From contig NZ_RJVI01000001.1 of assembly GCF_003751635.1 (NCBI RefSeq), positions 846,726-910,725 of the forward strand: 64,000 nt of DNA, given 5' to 3'. Position 1 is the stretch's first letter, and each line of letters begins with the position of its first letter. The notes under the pieces are model-generated. The model was not told the origin of the DNA. It saw only the letters and a list, made by a program, of their open reading frames with translations, and searched no databases. A program made the position numbers and the translations under genes. This document shows, piece by piece, positions 35,064-44,441 of the stretch. This stretch comes from Inmirania thermothiophila (GTDB lineage: Bacteria > Pseudomonadota > Gammaproteobacteria > DSM-100275).

Positions 35064-35076
35064 AGGAGCAGCCACC

Positions 35077-35540
<464 letters not shown>

Positions 35541-35544
<4 letters not shown>

Positions 35545-35972
35545 GCCGCAAGCGCACCCGCGCCCGCCGCCGCGCCCTCCAGGCCCTCTACCAGTGGCAG
35601 ATGACGGGGCAGGACCTGGGCGAGATCGAGCGCCAGTTCCTCGAGGACGAGGACATGCGCGACGTCGAGCTCGACTACTTCCGCGAGCTCCTGCACCAGG
35701 TGCCGGCGCGGCTGGCCGAGCTCGACGGCGTCCTCGCCCCCCTCCTCGACCGCCCCATCGGCCAGGTGGATCCGGTGGAGCGGGCGGTGCTGCGCATCGG
35801 CGTCTACGAGCTCGCCCACCGCCTCGAGGTGCCCTACCGCGTGGTCATCAACGAGGCCATCGAGCTCGCCAAGCGCTTCGGCTCCGAGCACGGCCACCGC
35901 TACGTCAACGGCATCCTCGACAAGGCCGCCCGCAGCCTGCGCGCGGTGGAGGTCGAGGCGGCCGGGCGCTGA
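35541..35972 (+). CDS. nusB: NusB, transcription antitermination factor
   Basis: A 143-residue all-helical protein that binds boxA RNA with NusE (S10) in rRNA antitermination. It has the Arg-rich start [19 protein letters not shown], and the conserved [32 protein letters not shown] near the C-terminus. It is translationally coupled to ribH and followed by thiL, the widespread ribH-nusB-thiL order. Confidence 0.97.
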
Positions 35973-35980
35973 GCCCGCCG

Positions 35981-36937
35981 GTGCAGGGCGAGTTCGACCT
36001 GATCGAGCGCTTCTTCCGGCGGGGCCCGGCGCGCGCCGATGTCGCCCTCGGCGTCGGCGACGACGCCGCGCTGCTGCGTCCGCCGCCGGGCTGCGAGCTC
36101 GTCGCCGCCACCGACACCCTGGTGGAGGGTGTCCACTTCCCCGCCGGGACCGACCCCGCCGCGGTCGGCCACAAGGCCCTCGCCGTCAACCTCTCGGACC
36201 TCGCCGCCATGGGGGCGGAGCCGCGCTGGGCCCTGCTCGCGCTCACCCTGCCCGCGGCCGACGAGGACTGGCTCGCCGCCTTCGCCGCCGGCCTCGAGGC
36301 CCTCGCGCGGGAGGCCGGCGTCGCCCTCGTGGGCGGCGACACCACCCGCGGCCCCCTCGCCGCCACCGTCACCGTGCTCGGCAGCGTGCCCGCGGGCCAG
36401 GCCCTGCGCCGGTGCGGGGCGCGCCCCGGCGACGACGTCTGGGTCAGCGGCACCCTCGGCGATGCCGCCCTCGGCCTCGCCGCGGCGACGGGGCGGCTGG
36501 AGCTGCCGGCGGCGGTGGCGGCGGCGCTGCGCGCGCGCCTCGACCGACCCCGGCCGCGGCTCGCCCTCGGCCGGCGCCTGCGCGGGCTTGCCCGCGCCTG
36601 CATCGACGTCTCCGACGGGCTCGTCGCCGACCTCGGCCACGTCTGCCGCGCATCCGGCGTGGGGGCGCGCATCGAGCGGGCGGCGCTGCCGCTCTCGCCC
36701 GCCGCGCAGGCGGCCCTCGCCGCCGGCGGCGATCCCGCCGCCCCCCTCGTCGGGGGCGACGACTACGAGCTCCTCTTCACCGCCCCGCCGTGGGCCGCGG
36801 CGGCCGTCGCCGGCCTCGGGGAGGTGGCCCGCATCGGCACCGTGGAGGCCGGGGCGGGGGTGCGCATCGTGGAGCCGGACGGCAGCGAGCGCCGCCTCGA
36901 GGCCGGCGGCTGGGACCACTTCCGGGGCCGGCCGTGA
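35981..36937 (+). CDS. thiL: ThiL, thiamine-monophosphate kinase
   Basis: ThiL phosphorylates thiamine monophosphate to the active diphosphate. The 318-residue product starts at GTG (MQGEFDLIERFF), and has GVGDDAALL, the metal-binding VNLSDLAAMGAEP, VGGDTTRGP and IDVSDGLVADLGH motifs of the AIR-synthase-like family. It is 8 bp after nusB and overlaps pgpA by 4 bp (GTGA). Confidence 0.96.
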   Translation: MQGEFDLIERFFRRGPARADVALGVGDDAALLRPPPGCELVAATDTLVEGVHFPAGTDPAAVGHKALAVNLSDLAAMGAEPRWALLALTLPAADEDWLAAFAAGLEALAREAGVALVGGDTTRGPLAATVTVLGSVPAGQALRRCGARPGDDVWVSGTLGDAALGLAAATGRLELPAAVAAALRARLDRPRPRLALGRRLRGLARACIDVSDGLVADLGHVCRASGVGARIERAALPLSPAAQAALAAGGDPAAPLVGGDDYELLFTAPPWAAAAVAGLGEVARIGTVEAGAGVRIVEPDGSERRLEAGGWDHFRGRP

Positions 36938-37422
36938 GCCGCCTCGCGCCGGCGCAGGTGCTGCGCGACCCGGTCCTGCTCCTCGCCACCGGCCTCGGCG
37001 CGGGGCTCGCCCCGCGCGCCCCCGGCACCTTCGGCACCCTCGTCGCCGTGCCCCTGTGGGCGCTGCTCGCGCCGCTGCCGCCGGCCCTCTACGGGGCGGT
37101 CACCGCCGCCGTGGTCCTCGCCGGCATCCCCCTCTGCGGCGCCGCCGCCCGCCGCCTCGGCCTCCACGACCACCCCGCCATCGTCTGGGACGAGATCGCG
37201 GGCTACCTCCTCGCCATGGCCTTCGTCCCCGCCTCGGCGGCGGCCGCCGCCGCCGGCTTCGTCCTTTTCCGCCTCCTGGACATCCTCAAGCCGTGGCCGG
37301 TGTGCGTGCTCGACCGGCGCCTCGGCGGCGGCCTCGGCATCATGGCCGACGACGTCGCTGCGGGGGTGCTCGCGGGATCGGGGCTGTGGCTCGCCGCCCC
37401 GTATCTGCCGCCGTGGGGGTGA
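36934..37422 (+). CDS. pgpA: PgpA, phosphatidylglycerophosphatase A
   Basis: An inner-membrane phosphatase that makes phosphatidylglycerol. The 162-residue protein has the family pattern GLAPRAPGTFGTL, the HDHPAIVWDEIAGYLLAM active-site region and FRLLDILKPWP. It begins at a GTG that overlaps the thiL stop, and closes the housekeeping operon that began with glyA. Confidence 0.95.
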   Translation: MSRLAPAQVLRDPVLLLATGLGAGLAPRAPGTFGTLVAVPLWALLAPLPPALYGAVTAAVVLAGIPLCGAAARRLGLHDHPAIVWDEIAGYLLAMAFVPASAAAAAAGFVLFRLLDILKPWPVCVLDRRLGGGLGIMADDVAAGVLAGSGLWLAAPYLPPWG

Positions 37423-37476
37423 GGGGGCGGGGCGGCGCCGCCGCGGCGCGGGCCCGGCGCGCCCGGGGAGGGTGCG

Positions 37477-38214
37477 GTGGGCGCGGGTGAGTCGATGTTC
37501 CTGCTGGCGCTGGCCGCCGGGGCCTACGTGCAGACGGTGACGGGCTTCGCCCTGGGCCTGATCGTGATGGGGGCGGTGGCGCTGGGCGGCTGGGTGCCGC
37601 TGCCGGCGGCGGCGGCGGTGGTGAGCGTGGTGGCGCTCGTCAACAACGCCCTCGCGCTCGCCGGGCTGCGCCGCCACGTGGCCGCGGGGCGGGCGGCGCG
37701 CATCGCGGCGGCGCTGGTGCCGTCGGTGGCGCTCGGGGTGTGGCTGCTGGAGCGGCTGAGCGTCGCGGCGGAGTCGTTCCTGCGCGCTCTCCTCGGGACG
37801 GTGATCCTGGGGGCCGGGGTCCTCCTCATGCTGCATCCGGCGCGCAGGCGGCGGCCCGCCCCGGCGTGGTCCGACCTCGCCTTCGGCGCCGTCGCGGGCG
37901 TCCTCGGCGGGCTCTTCAGCACCGCCGGGCCGCCCGTGGTCTATCACCTCTACCGGGAGCCCATGCGGCTGGTGGAGGTGCGGGCGACGCTGTTTGCCGT
38001 CTTCGTCCTCGCGAGCCTCTCGCGCGTGCTCTACGTCGCCGCCGCGGGCGGGTTCGACGCCCACACGACGGGGCTGGCCGCGGCGGCGCTGCCGGCGGTG
38101 GCGGCGGCCACCTGGCTCGGCCGGCGCTTCCCGCCGCCGCTGGGCGAGTCGGGGCTGCGCCGCCTCGCCTTCGGGATCCTGGCGCTGCTGGCGCTGCCGC
38201 TGTGGCTGGTGTGA
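37477..38214 (+). CDS. TauE/SafE-family membrane transporter
   Basis: A 245-residue polytopic protein with about eight hydrophobic segments. The two half-repeats with GFALGLIVMGAVALGG and FGAVAGVLGGLFSTAGPPVVYHLYREP are characteristic of TauE/SafE permeases, thought to export sulfite, sulfoacetate or related organic sulfur anions. Substrate is not known here. A GTG at 37477 and an ATG at 37495 are both possible starts. Confidence 0.85.
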   Translation: MGAGESMFLLALAAGAYVQTVTGFALGLIVMGAVALGGWVPLPAAAAVVSVVALVNNALALAGLRRHVAAGRAARIAAALVPSVALGVWLLERLSVAAESFLRALLGTVILGAGVLLMLHPARRRRPAPAWSDLAFGAVAGVLGGLFSTAGPPVVYHLYREPMRLVEVRATLFAVFVLASLSRVLYVAAAGGFDAHTTGLAAAALPAVAAATWLGRRFPPPLGESGLRRLAFGILALLALPLWLV

Positions 38215-38232
38215 GGCACGGGAGGTGACCGG

Positions 38233-39003
38233 ATGAGACGCGGATCGTGGATCGGGCTCCTCGCGGCGGGCCTTGCCGCGCTGCCGGCGGCGGCGGGGGA
38301 GGTGGAGGTCCTGGGGGCCGAGCTCGCGCGCGAGGCGGACGGCACCTGGCGGGTGGATGTGACCCTGCGTCATGCCGACACCGGCTGGTCGCACTACGCC
38401 GATGCCTGGCGGATCGTGGACGCGCAGGGGCGCGAGCTCGCGCGGCGCGTCCTCTACCACCCGCACGTGGAGGAGCAGCCCTTCACGCGGGGGCTGTCCG
38501 GGGTGCGGCTCCCCGAGACCGGGGTGGTCTTCGTCGAGGCCCACGACAACGTCCACGGCTGGAGCCCGCGGCGGCTGCGGATCGATCTGGCGCGCCGGCG
38601 CGGCGAGGGCTGGCGGATCCGCTACCCGGGCACGCGCTGGGCCACGAGGCGGGCGCCCGGGACGCGCGCCACGAGCGCGGCGGCGAGGGCGAGGGCGAGG
38701 CCCGGGCGCGGGCGCAGGCTGACCCAGAGGACGTTGAGGCGGAGGTTGAGGTCGGCGAAGACCACGGCGTCGCCGTGGGCGGTGAGGACCTCGCCGATGG
38801 CGTCGAGGGCGGCCTCGAGCTCGCCCGGCGGGCGCCGGCCGAGGCCGGGGATGAGGAGCATGAAGTCGGCGAGCGGCCGCCCCGCCTCGTCGCGCGCGGG
38901 CACGCGCCGCCACAGCGGGGTGGCCGGGGCAAGGCCGGCCTGCGGGCGCAGGGTGGTGCTCACCGGGCGGGGGGCGGGTGCGGGTCCATGGGCTCGAGCA
39001 TAG
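38233..39003 (+). CDS. secreted conserved protein with an abnormally long C-terminus
   Basis: The first ~135 residues form a plausible protein: a signal peptide (LLAAGLAALPAAAGE) and a globular part with DVTLRHADTGWSHYADAWRIVDAQGRELARRVLYHPHVEEQPFTR and EAHDNVHGW. After about residue 133 the frame runs without a stop into an Arg-rich low-complexity tail that lies exactly opposite the convergent gene at 38622-38963. The natural end is probably near 38630 and the stop codon seems lost, so the tail may be an artefact of stop loss or sequencing error. The family function is unknown. Confidence 0.6.
   Translation: MRRGSWIGLLAAGLAALPAAAGEVEVLGAELAREADGTWRVDVTLRHADTGWSHYADAWRIVDAQGRELARRVLYHPHVEEQPFTRGLSGVRLPETGVVFVEAHDNVHGWSPRRLRIDLARRRGEGWRIRYPGTRWATRRAPGTRATSAAARARARPGRGRRLTQRTLRRRLRSAKTTASPWAVRTSPMASRAASSSPGGRRPRPGMRSMKSASGRPASSRAGTRRHSGVAGARPACGRRVVLTGRGAGAGPWARA
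38622..38963 (-). CDS. conserved hypothetical protein (113 aa)
   Basis: A 113-residue protein on the minus strand, starting at a GTG. The core reads PLADFMLLIPGLGRRPPGELEAALDAIGEVLTAHGDAVVFADLNLRLNVLWVSLRPRPG, with an amphipathic helix and beta strands and a hydrophobic end (LALALAAALVARVPGARLV). It looks like a compact folded domain with normal amino-acid use, unlike the Arg-rich frame opposite it. I do not know the function. It overlaps the 3' tail of the + strand gene over its whole length. Confidence 0.65.
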   Translation of the reverse strand: MSTTLRPQAGLAPATPLWRRVPARDEAGRPLADFMLLIPGLGRRPPGELEAALDAIGEVLTAHGDAVVFADLNLRLNVLWVSLRPRPGLALALAAALVARVPGARLVAQRVPG

Positions 39004-39071
39004 CCTGCGGCGCTCAAGCCTGCCGGGTCCTGCCCGATAAGACGGTCAGGCTCGTCCCGGGAGTTCGCCGC

Positions 39072-41066
39072 ATGTCGCCAGCCCGGCTGACCCTGCTCCT
39101 CCTCGTGCTGCTCCTCGGCGCGCTCGTCCGCGCCGAGGAGGGTGCGGCGCCGGGCTCGCTGGAGCAGGGCATCGCCCTCTACGAGGCGCGCGAGTACGAG
39201 CAGGCCTACCGCATCCTGAGGCCCCTGGCCGACCAGGGCGACCCCCGCGCCCAGTACTACGTGGGGCGGATGTTCGAGCTCGGCCAGTACGTGGTCTTCA
39301 ACTACGACGAGGCCCGCCGGTGGTACGAGAAGGCGGCGGCGCAGCAGCACCCCAAGGCGGCGGCGAGCCTGGCCAAGATGTACGAGGAGGGGCGGGGGGT
39401 CGAGCCCGACCCCGAGCGGGCGCTCGAGTACTACGGCCTCGCCGCGGCCAAGGGCGAGGCGGCGGCGGCCGAGGCGGTGGCGCGCATCACCCGCACCGCC
39501 GAGGAGAAGCGGCGGCGGGAGATGGAGGCGCTCGTCCGCAAGACCCGCGAGGAGACCTACGCCGAGGCGGTGCGCCAGGCGCGGCGGGAGGCCCAGGCGC
39601 TGCTGCGCATCCAGGAGCGGGAGATGGCCCGGCGCATCGCCCGCATCGAGCGCGAGGCCCGCGAGCGCGAGCGGCAGCGCCAGGAGGCCTTCCGCCGGGA
39701 GCTGGAGCGGGCCCGGCGCGAGGCGGTGGCGCGTGCGGTGCGGGAGGAGGCGGCGCGCATCCGGCGCGAGGCCCTCGCCCAGGTGCGCGACGAGGTGCGG
39801 CGGGCGATCCGCGACGAGGTCCTCGCCGAGCTCAGGGCCGAGCTCACGGCGGAGCTTCGCGCCCGCCTGACCCTGCCCCCGGCGGCGCCGACGCCGGCCG
39901 AGGAGCTGCTCGCCCGCGCCGCGGCGAAGGCCGAGGCGGAGGGCCGGCGGGGGCTGGCGGAGGCGGCCCGCGAGGCGGCCGCGGCGCTCGCCTCGGGCAC
40001 CGCCGACGGGCTTGCCGAGGCCGGCCGCCGGCTCGCCGCGCAGGGTCTCCCCCTCGGCCGCTATCTCGTCGCCCGCGCCCTCGAGGGTCGCGCGCCCGCG
40101 CAGGCGCTGGCGGAGTATCTCGCGGCGCGCGCCGCCGGCGTCCAGGCCGACACCGCCCTGCGCCTCGCCCGCCTCTACGCCGAGGGGCCGCCCGCCCTGC
40201 GCGATCCGGAGCAGGCGCGGCGCTGGTACCGCGAGGCGGTGCTGGACGGGCACCGCGGGGCGCTGGTGGCGCTGGCGCGCCTCCTGCCCGAGGACGACGG
40301 CGAGGCGCTGCCGTGGCTGCGCTTTCTCGCCGAGCTGGGGCACGCCCCGAGCCAGCACCGGCTGGCGCAGATCCTGCGCGCGCGCGCGGAGGGGCGGGCC
40401 GACGCCCTCCAGGCGCTGGCCTGGGAGCGCCTCGCCGCCCGCGCCGGGATCCCCGAGGCGCAGCTCGCGCTGGCGCGCATGTACGAGGAGGGCGCCGGCG
40501 CCCCGCCGGCCCCGGAGGAGGCGCTGCGCTGGTACCGGGCGGCGGCCGAGCAGGGGCTCGTGGAGGCGCAGAAGGCCCTTGCCGAGCGCCTGCTGGCGGG
40601 CCGGGGGACGGTGCGTCCCGAGCCCGAGGCGGCGCGGCGCTGGCTCGAGCGGGCAGCCGGGGCCGGCGACGGGGAGGCGCGGGCGCGGCTTGCGCGCCTG
40701 CTCGCGGCCGCCGAGGCCACGGATCCCGGGGCGGTGCGCTGGCTGCGGGCGGCGGCCGAGGCGGGCGAGGCCGAGGCCCAGTACCGCTACGGCACGCTGC
40801 TGCTGGAGGGCCGCGGAATGATGCGGGATCCGGTCGCCGCCAGGGACTGGCTGCGGCGGGCCGCCGAGGCCGGCCACGTGGGGGCGCAGGTGGCCCTCGG
40901 GCAGGTCTACTTCGCCGGACTCGGCGTCGCCAGGGACTACCGCGAGGCCGAGCGCTGGTGGCGGCGGGCGGCCGCCGCCGGCAGCGACCGCGCCCGCCGC
41001 TACCAGGCCATCCTCGCCGCGCGCATCCCCGGCGACGGGATCGAGCCGCTGCCCCTCAGACCCTGA
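39072..41066 (+). CDS. Sel1-repeat protein with a central coiled coil
   Basis: A 664-residue secreted or periplasmic protein. A signal peptide (LTLLLLVLLLGALVRAEE) is followed by Sel1-like repeats at about residues 30-140 (e.g. DPRAQYYVGRMFELGQYVVFNYDEARRWYEKAA). A long, highly charged coiled coil follows at about 140-275 (Arg/Glu heptads), then at least six further Sel1 repeats to the end (e.g. AQLALARMYEEGAGAP, DEARRWYREA-like units). Sel1 proteins act as scaffolds for protein complexes, often in envelope signalling. It converges on the SH3-domain gene with an 11 bp overlap. Confidence 0.9.
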   Translation: MSPARLTLLLLVLLLGALVRAEEGAAPGSLEQGIALYEAREYEQAYRILRPLADQGDPRAQYYVGRMFELGQYVVFNYDEARRWYEKAAAQQHPKAAASLAKMYEEGRGVEPDPERALEYYGLAAAKGEAAAAEAVARITRTAEEKRRREMEALVRKTREETYAEAVRQARREAQALLRIQEREMARRIARIEREARERERQRQEAFRRELERARREAVARAVREEAARIRREALAQVRDEVRRAIRDEVLAELRAELTAELRARLTLPPAAPTPAEELLARAAAKAEAEGRRGLAEAAREAAAALASGTADGLAEAGRRLAAQGLPLGRYLVARALEGRAPAQALAEYLAARAAGVQADTALRLARLYAEGPPALRDPEQARRWYREAVLDGHRGALVALARLLPEDDGEALPWLRFLAELGHAPSQHRLAQILRARAEGRADALQALAWERLAARAGIPEAQLALARMYEEGAGAPPAPEEALRWYRAAAEQGLVEAQKALAERLLAGRGTVRPEPEAARRWLERAAGAGDGEARARLARLLAAAEATDPGAVRWLRAAAEAGEAEAQYRYGTLLLEGRGMMRDPVAARDWLRRAAEAGHVGAQVALGQVYFAGLGVARDYREAERWWRRAAAAGSDRARRYQAILAARIPGDGIEPLPLRP

Positions 41067-41643
41067 GGCCGCCGAGGCGGCGCGAGGCGCGCCGCCGATA
41101 CCAGGCGGACCCGGCGAGGAACGACCCCACCACGAGCACCGCGACCCCGCCGGCGGCGGCGCCCAGGCGGCGCTCAAGCCCCTCGCGCCAGGCCTCGGCG
41201 CGCCGCGCCCGCGCCTGCGCCGCGGCGAGCGCCTGCTCGGTGCGGGCGAGGGCCTCGCCGGTCTCGCGCACCCGCTCGGCGAGGGCCCGGCGCTGGGCGG
41301 CCTCCTGGCCCGCCTCGGTGCGCGCCTGCTCGAGGGCGGCCTCCAGCTCGGCGATGCGCGCCTCGAGCGCCGGCAGGCGCTCCCGCGCCGGCGGCTCGGG
41401 CATGGTGTAGACCTCGGCGAGCCAGCCCTCGCGCCCGGCGGGGGTGCGCACCCGCAGCACCCCGCGGCCGCGCTGCAGCACCTCCAGCGGGGTCCCCGTG
41501 GAGACGATCTCCACCGGCTGACCGCGTCCGGCGGGATCGGGCCGCACCCCCACCCGCAGGATGTCGACGACGTAGACGGTCTCGGCCGCCGCCGCCGAGG
41601 CGGCGGCGAGGAGCACGGCCCCGGCGATGCCACGCATGCGCAT
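41056..41643 (-). CDS. SH3-domain membrane protein (TIGR04211-like)
   Basis: A 195-residue protein with a signal peptide (GIAGAVLLAAASAAAAE), an SH3b domain (VYVVDILRVGVRPDPAGRGQPVEIVSTGTPLEVLQRGRGVLRVRTPAGREGWL), a coiled coil at about 85-165, and a single C-terminal membrane helix (AAGGVAVLVVGSFLAGSAWY). This order is typical of the TIGR04211 family of periplasmic membrane-anchored proteins of unknown role. The start follows AAGGGGGGCGTC. Confidence 0.88.
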   Translation of the reverse strand: MRMRGIAGAVLLAAASAAAAETVYVVDILRVGVRPDPAGRGQPVEIVSTGTPLEVLQRGRGVLRVRTPAGREGWLAEVYTMPEPPARERLPALEARIAELEAALEQARTEAGQEAAQRRALAERVRETGEALARTEQALAAAQARARRAEAWREGLERRLGAAAGGVAVLVVGSFLAGSAWYRRRASRRLGGLRV

Positions 41644-41726
41644 GACGCCCCCCTTCTGCGCCAAGGTCGGCAACGATAACAGGTTTGGCCTGCGGGCGCC
41701 GCCTGCGCGCCGTTTACAATGCGGCC

Positions 41727-42701
41727 ATGGACACGCGGTGGGCGCTGCTGCGCAGGCTGGCGGACGGCGAGGTGCACTCGGGCGAGGCCCTCGGGCGCGC
41801 CCTCGGCGTCAGCCGTGCCGCGGTCTGGAAGGCGGTGCGGGGGCTGGCCGACCTGGGGCTCGAGGTGGAGGCGGTGGCCGGGCGCGGCTACCGGCTGGCC
41901 GCGCCGCTGGAGCTTCTGGACGCAGGGCGCATCACCGCGGCCCTCGGCCCCGAGGCGCGGCGGCGGCTCGCCCGTCTCGAGGTGCTGCCGGAGGTGGACT
42001 CCACCAGCCGGCGGCTGCTCGCCGCCGCGCGCGAAGGGGCGCCGTCCGGCACCGTCTGCCTCGCCGAACGGCAGACCGCGGGGCGCGGCCGGCGGGGGCG
42101 GAGCTGGTGCTCGCCCTTCGCGGCGAGCCTCTGCCTCTCGGTGCTGTGGCGCTGCGACGAGGGGCCGGGCCGCCTCGGCGGCCTCAGCCTCGCGGTGGGG
42201 GCGGCGGTGGCCGGGGCCCTGCGGGCGGCCGCCCCGGTGGCGGTGGGTCTGAAGTGGCCCAACGACCTCATCGCCGGCGGGCGCAAGCTGGGGGGGATCC
42301 TGGTGGAGCTGCAGGGGGAGGCGCAGGGGCCCACCGCGGTGGTGGTGGGCATCGGCATCAACGTGCGCATGCCGGACGGCGCCGGCGAGGCCATCGACCA
42401 GCCGTGGACGGATCTCGCCCGCGAGGGGGCGGCGCCCCCGCGCAACGCCCTCGCCGCCGCCGTCCTCGACGCCGTCCTGCCCCTCCTCGCCCGCTTCCCC
42501 GGCGAGGGCCTCGCCCCCTGGCGCCCCGCCTGGGAACGGCTGGACGCCCTGCGCGGGCGGCGCGTGGTGGTGCACACCGCGGACGGGCCCGTGCAGGGAG
42601 TGGCCGAGGGGGTGGAGGCCGACGGGGCGCTGCGGCTTCGCACCGCGGCGGGGCTGCGGCGCTTCCACAGCGGCGAGGTGAGCCTGCGGGGGGCGCCGTG
42701 A
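41727..42701 (+). CDS. birA: BirA, biotin-protein ligase and repressor
   Basis: BirA attaches biotin to the carboxylase carrier protein and, with its N-terminal winged helix, represses biotin genes. The 324-residue protein has the winged helix (LRRLADGEVHSGEALGRALGVSRAAVWKAVRGL), the biotin-binding GRGRRGRSWCSP and KWPNDLIAGGRKLGGILVE motifs, and the C-terminal SH3-like domain. TACAAT lies 6 bp before the ATG. coaX overlaps the stop by GTGA. Confidence 0.97.
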   Translation: MDTRWALLRRLADGEVHSGEALGRALGVSRAAVWKAVRGLADLGLEVEAVAGRGYRLAAPLELLDAGRITAALGPEARRRLARLEVLPEVDSTSRRLLAAAREGAPSGTVCLAERQTAGRGRRGRSWCSPFAASLCLSVLWRCDEGPGRLGGLSLAVGAAVAGALRAAAPVAVGLKWPNDLIAGGRKLGGILVELQGEAQGPTAVVVGIGINVRMPDGAGEAIDQPWTDLAREGAAPPRNALAAAVLDAVLPLLARFPGEGLAPWRPAWERLDALRGRRVVVHTADGPVQGVAEGVEADGALRLRTAAGLRRFHSGEVSLRGAP

Positions 42702-43453
42702 TCCTGCTCGTGGACATCGGCAACACGCACCTGCGCTGGGGGGTCTGGCGCGAGGGGGCGCTGCATCCGGGCGGCGCGGTGGCCCGTGGCGGGGGGGAGG
42801 GGCGGCTGCGCGAGGCCTGGGCGGGGCTGGCGCCGCCGGCACGGGTCGCGGTCTCCAACGTCGGCGGCGAGGCCGCGGCGGCGCAGGTGCGGGCGGCGAG
42901 CCTCGCGCTCTGGGGTCTGGAGCCGCGGCTGCTGCGGCCGACGGCGGCCTGCGCCGGGGTGGTCAACGCCTACCCGCGGCCCGACCGGCTGGGGGCGGAC
43001 CGGTGGGCGGCGCTGCTGGCGGCGCGGGCGCGGGCGCCGCAGGGCGCGGTGGTGGTGGACTGCGGCAGCGCCATCACCGTCGACGGCCTCGACGCCGCCG
43101 GGCGCCACCTCGGCGGGGTGATCCTCCCCGGGCTCGGGCGCATGTACCGCATCCTCGCCCACGAGATCGGCCTCGATGCGCTGCCCCTCGCCGAGGCCGG
43201 CACCGAGATCCCGGTTACGGACACCGCCCCCGCGGTGGCCAACGGCGCCCTGTGCGCGGCCCTCGGCGGCCTGCTGCGGGCGGCGGCCGCGGTGGAGGCG
43301 CGGCTGGGCCCGGCCCCGGCGCGGCTCATCACCGGCGGTGACGCCGTGCTTCTCGCCCCGCACCTGGGTCCGGGGTGGACGCTGGCGCCCCACCTGGTGC
43401 TGGAGGGTGTGGCGCGCTGGGCCCTCGCGGCGGAGGCCGGGGAAGCGGGCTGA
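42698..43453 (+). CDS. coaX: CoaX, type III pantothenate kinase
   Basis: This enzyme makes 4'-phosphopantothenate, the first step of CoA synthesis, with no feedback by CoA. The 251-residue product starts at GTG and has the ASKHA-fold motifs: DIGNTHLRWG, PRPDRLGADRWAALLAAR, VVDCGSAITVDGLDAAGRHLGGVILPG and ITGGDA. The birA-coaX pair is common in gammaproteobacteria. Confidence 0.97.
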   Translation: MILLVDIGNTHLRWGVWREGALHPGGAVARGGGEGRLREAWAGLAPPARVAVSNVGGEAAAAQVRAASLALWGLEPRLLRPTAACAGVVNAYPRPDRLGADRWAALLAARARAPQGAVVVDCGSAITVDGLDAAGRHLGGVILPGLGRMYRILAHEIGLDALPLAEAGTEIPVTDTAPAVANGALCAALGGLLRAAAAVEARLGPAPARLITGGDAVLLAPHLGPGWTLAPHLVLEGVARWALAAEAGEAG

Positions 43454-44289
43454 TGCGCGCGCTCGCCGCCCTGCTGGCGCTGGCCAACCTGGCCTTCCTG
43501 GTGTGGTGGACCGGGCTGCCCGAGGCGCCGTCGGGGGAGGCGCCCGGGTTGCCCGCCGGGGCCGCCCCGCTGGTGCTGCTCCAGGAGGCGCCGCCGCGCC
43601 TCGACGGGCCCGTGCCCGCCGTGGTGGCGGAGGCGCCGGCGCCCGATCGGGAGGCGCCGGATGCGGACGGCGGCCGCGGCCGGGCGGTCGCCGAGGCCGC
43701 ACCGCCTGCGCCGGTGGAGGCGGCGGCATCGGACGGGGGCGGAGCCGAGCCGCCGGCGCCGTCCGGCGCCGGCGCGGCCGGGGAGGGCGGAGCGGGGGGC
43801 GCTGCGTCGGAGCCCGGCGCGGTGGCGGCGGCGCAGCCCCCGCCGCGGCTCTGCGTCGAGCTCGGACCCTTCCCCGGGGAGGCGGCGGCGCGGGCGGCGG
43901 TGACCCGCCTCCAGGGCGAGGGCGCTGCCACCGCCCTGGTGATGCGGGAGGTGGCGCTTCCGCCCTACCACTGGGTGATGGTGCCGCCGGCGCCGACCGA
44001 GGCGGAGGCGCGGCGGACCCTGCGCGCGCTGCAGGCCCGCGGCGTCGACAGCTTCATCGTCACGCGGGGCGCGCACGCCCGCGCGGTCTCCCTCGGGCTC
44101 TTCAGCCGCCGCGAAACGGCCGAGGAGGTCAAGCGCCGCGTGGAGCGGCTCGGCCATCCCGTGGTCATCGTCCCCCGCGAGCGCCGGGGGCGGCGCCCCT
44201 TCGTGCAGGCCGAGGGTCCGGCCCTCGAGGGCCTGCTCGCCGCCGGGGCGCCGGAGGGCGTGCCGGTGCGGCGAATCGACTGCCCGTGA
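43453..44289 (+). CDS. SPOR-domain protein
   Basis: A 278-residue protein with an N-terminal membrane anchor (ALAALLALANLAFLVWW), a long Ala/Pro/Glu linker (residues ~25-135) and a C-terminal SPOR-like domain (LCVELGPFPGEAAARAAVTRLQ, then VMVPPAPTEAEARRTLRALQARGVDSFIV). SPOR domains bind glycan strands lacking stem peptides at septa. The gene overlaps coaX by the TGATG junction. Function beyond peptidoglycan binding is not known. Confidence 0.88.
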   Translation: MRALAALLALANLAFLVWWTGLPEAPSGEAPGLPAGAAPLVLLQEAPPRLDGPVPAVVAEAPAPDREAPDADGGRGRAVAEAAPPAPVEAAASDGGGAEPPAPSGAGAAGEGGAGGAASEPGAVAAAQPPPRLCVELGPFPGEAAARAAVTRLQGEGAATALVMREVALPPYHWVMVPPAPTEAEARRTLRALQARGVDSFIVTRGAHARAVSLGLFSRRETAEEVKRRVERLGHPVVIVPRERRGRRPFVQAEGPALEGLLAAGAPEGVPVRRIDCP

Positions 44290-44324
44290 CCGGGGCGGCG
44301 CTGCGCTAGAATGGCCAGCAGCGG

Positions 44325-44400
44325 GCTGGCGTAGCTCAGCAGGTAGAGCGGCTGCCTTGTAAGCAGCGGGTCGCAGGTTCGAGTCCTGTCGCCAGCTCCA
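44325..44400 (+). tRNA. tRNA-Thr (anticodon TGT)
   Basis: A 76-base cloverleaf: acceptor GCTGGCG/CGCCAGC, anticodon loop CTTGTAA between GCTGC and GCAGC, T-loop GGTTCGAGTCC, and CCA encoded. It reads ACA (and by wobble ACG) codons. A TAGAAT -10-like box lies 12 bp before it at 44307-44312, with only a weak -35. Confidence 0.97.
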
Positions 44401-44441
44401 GCCTCTTCGGCGGCGGGGGACGGGTCGGCGGCGGGCGCGGC

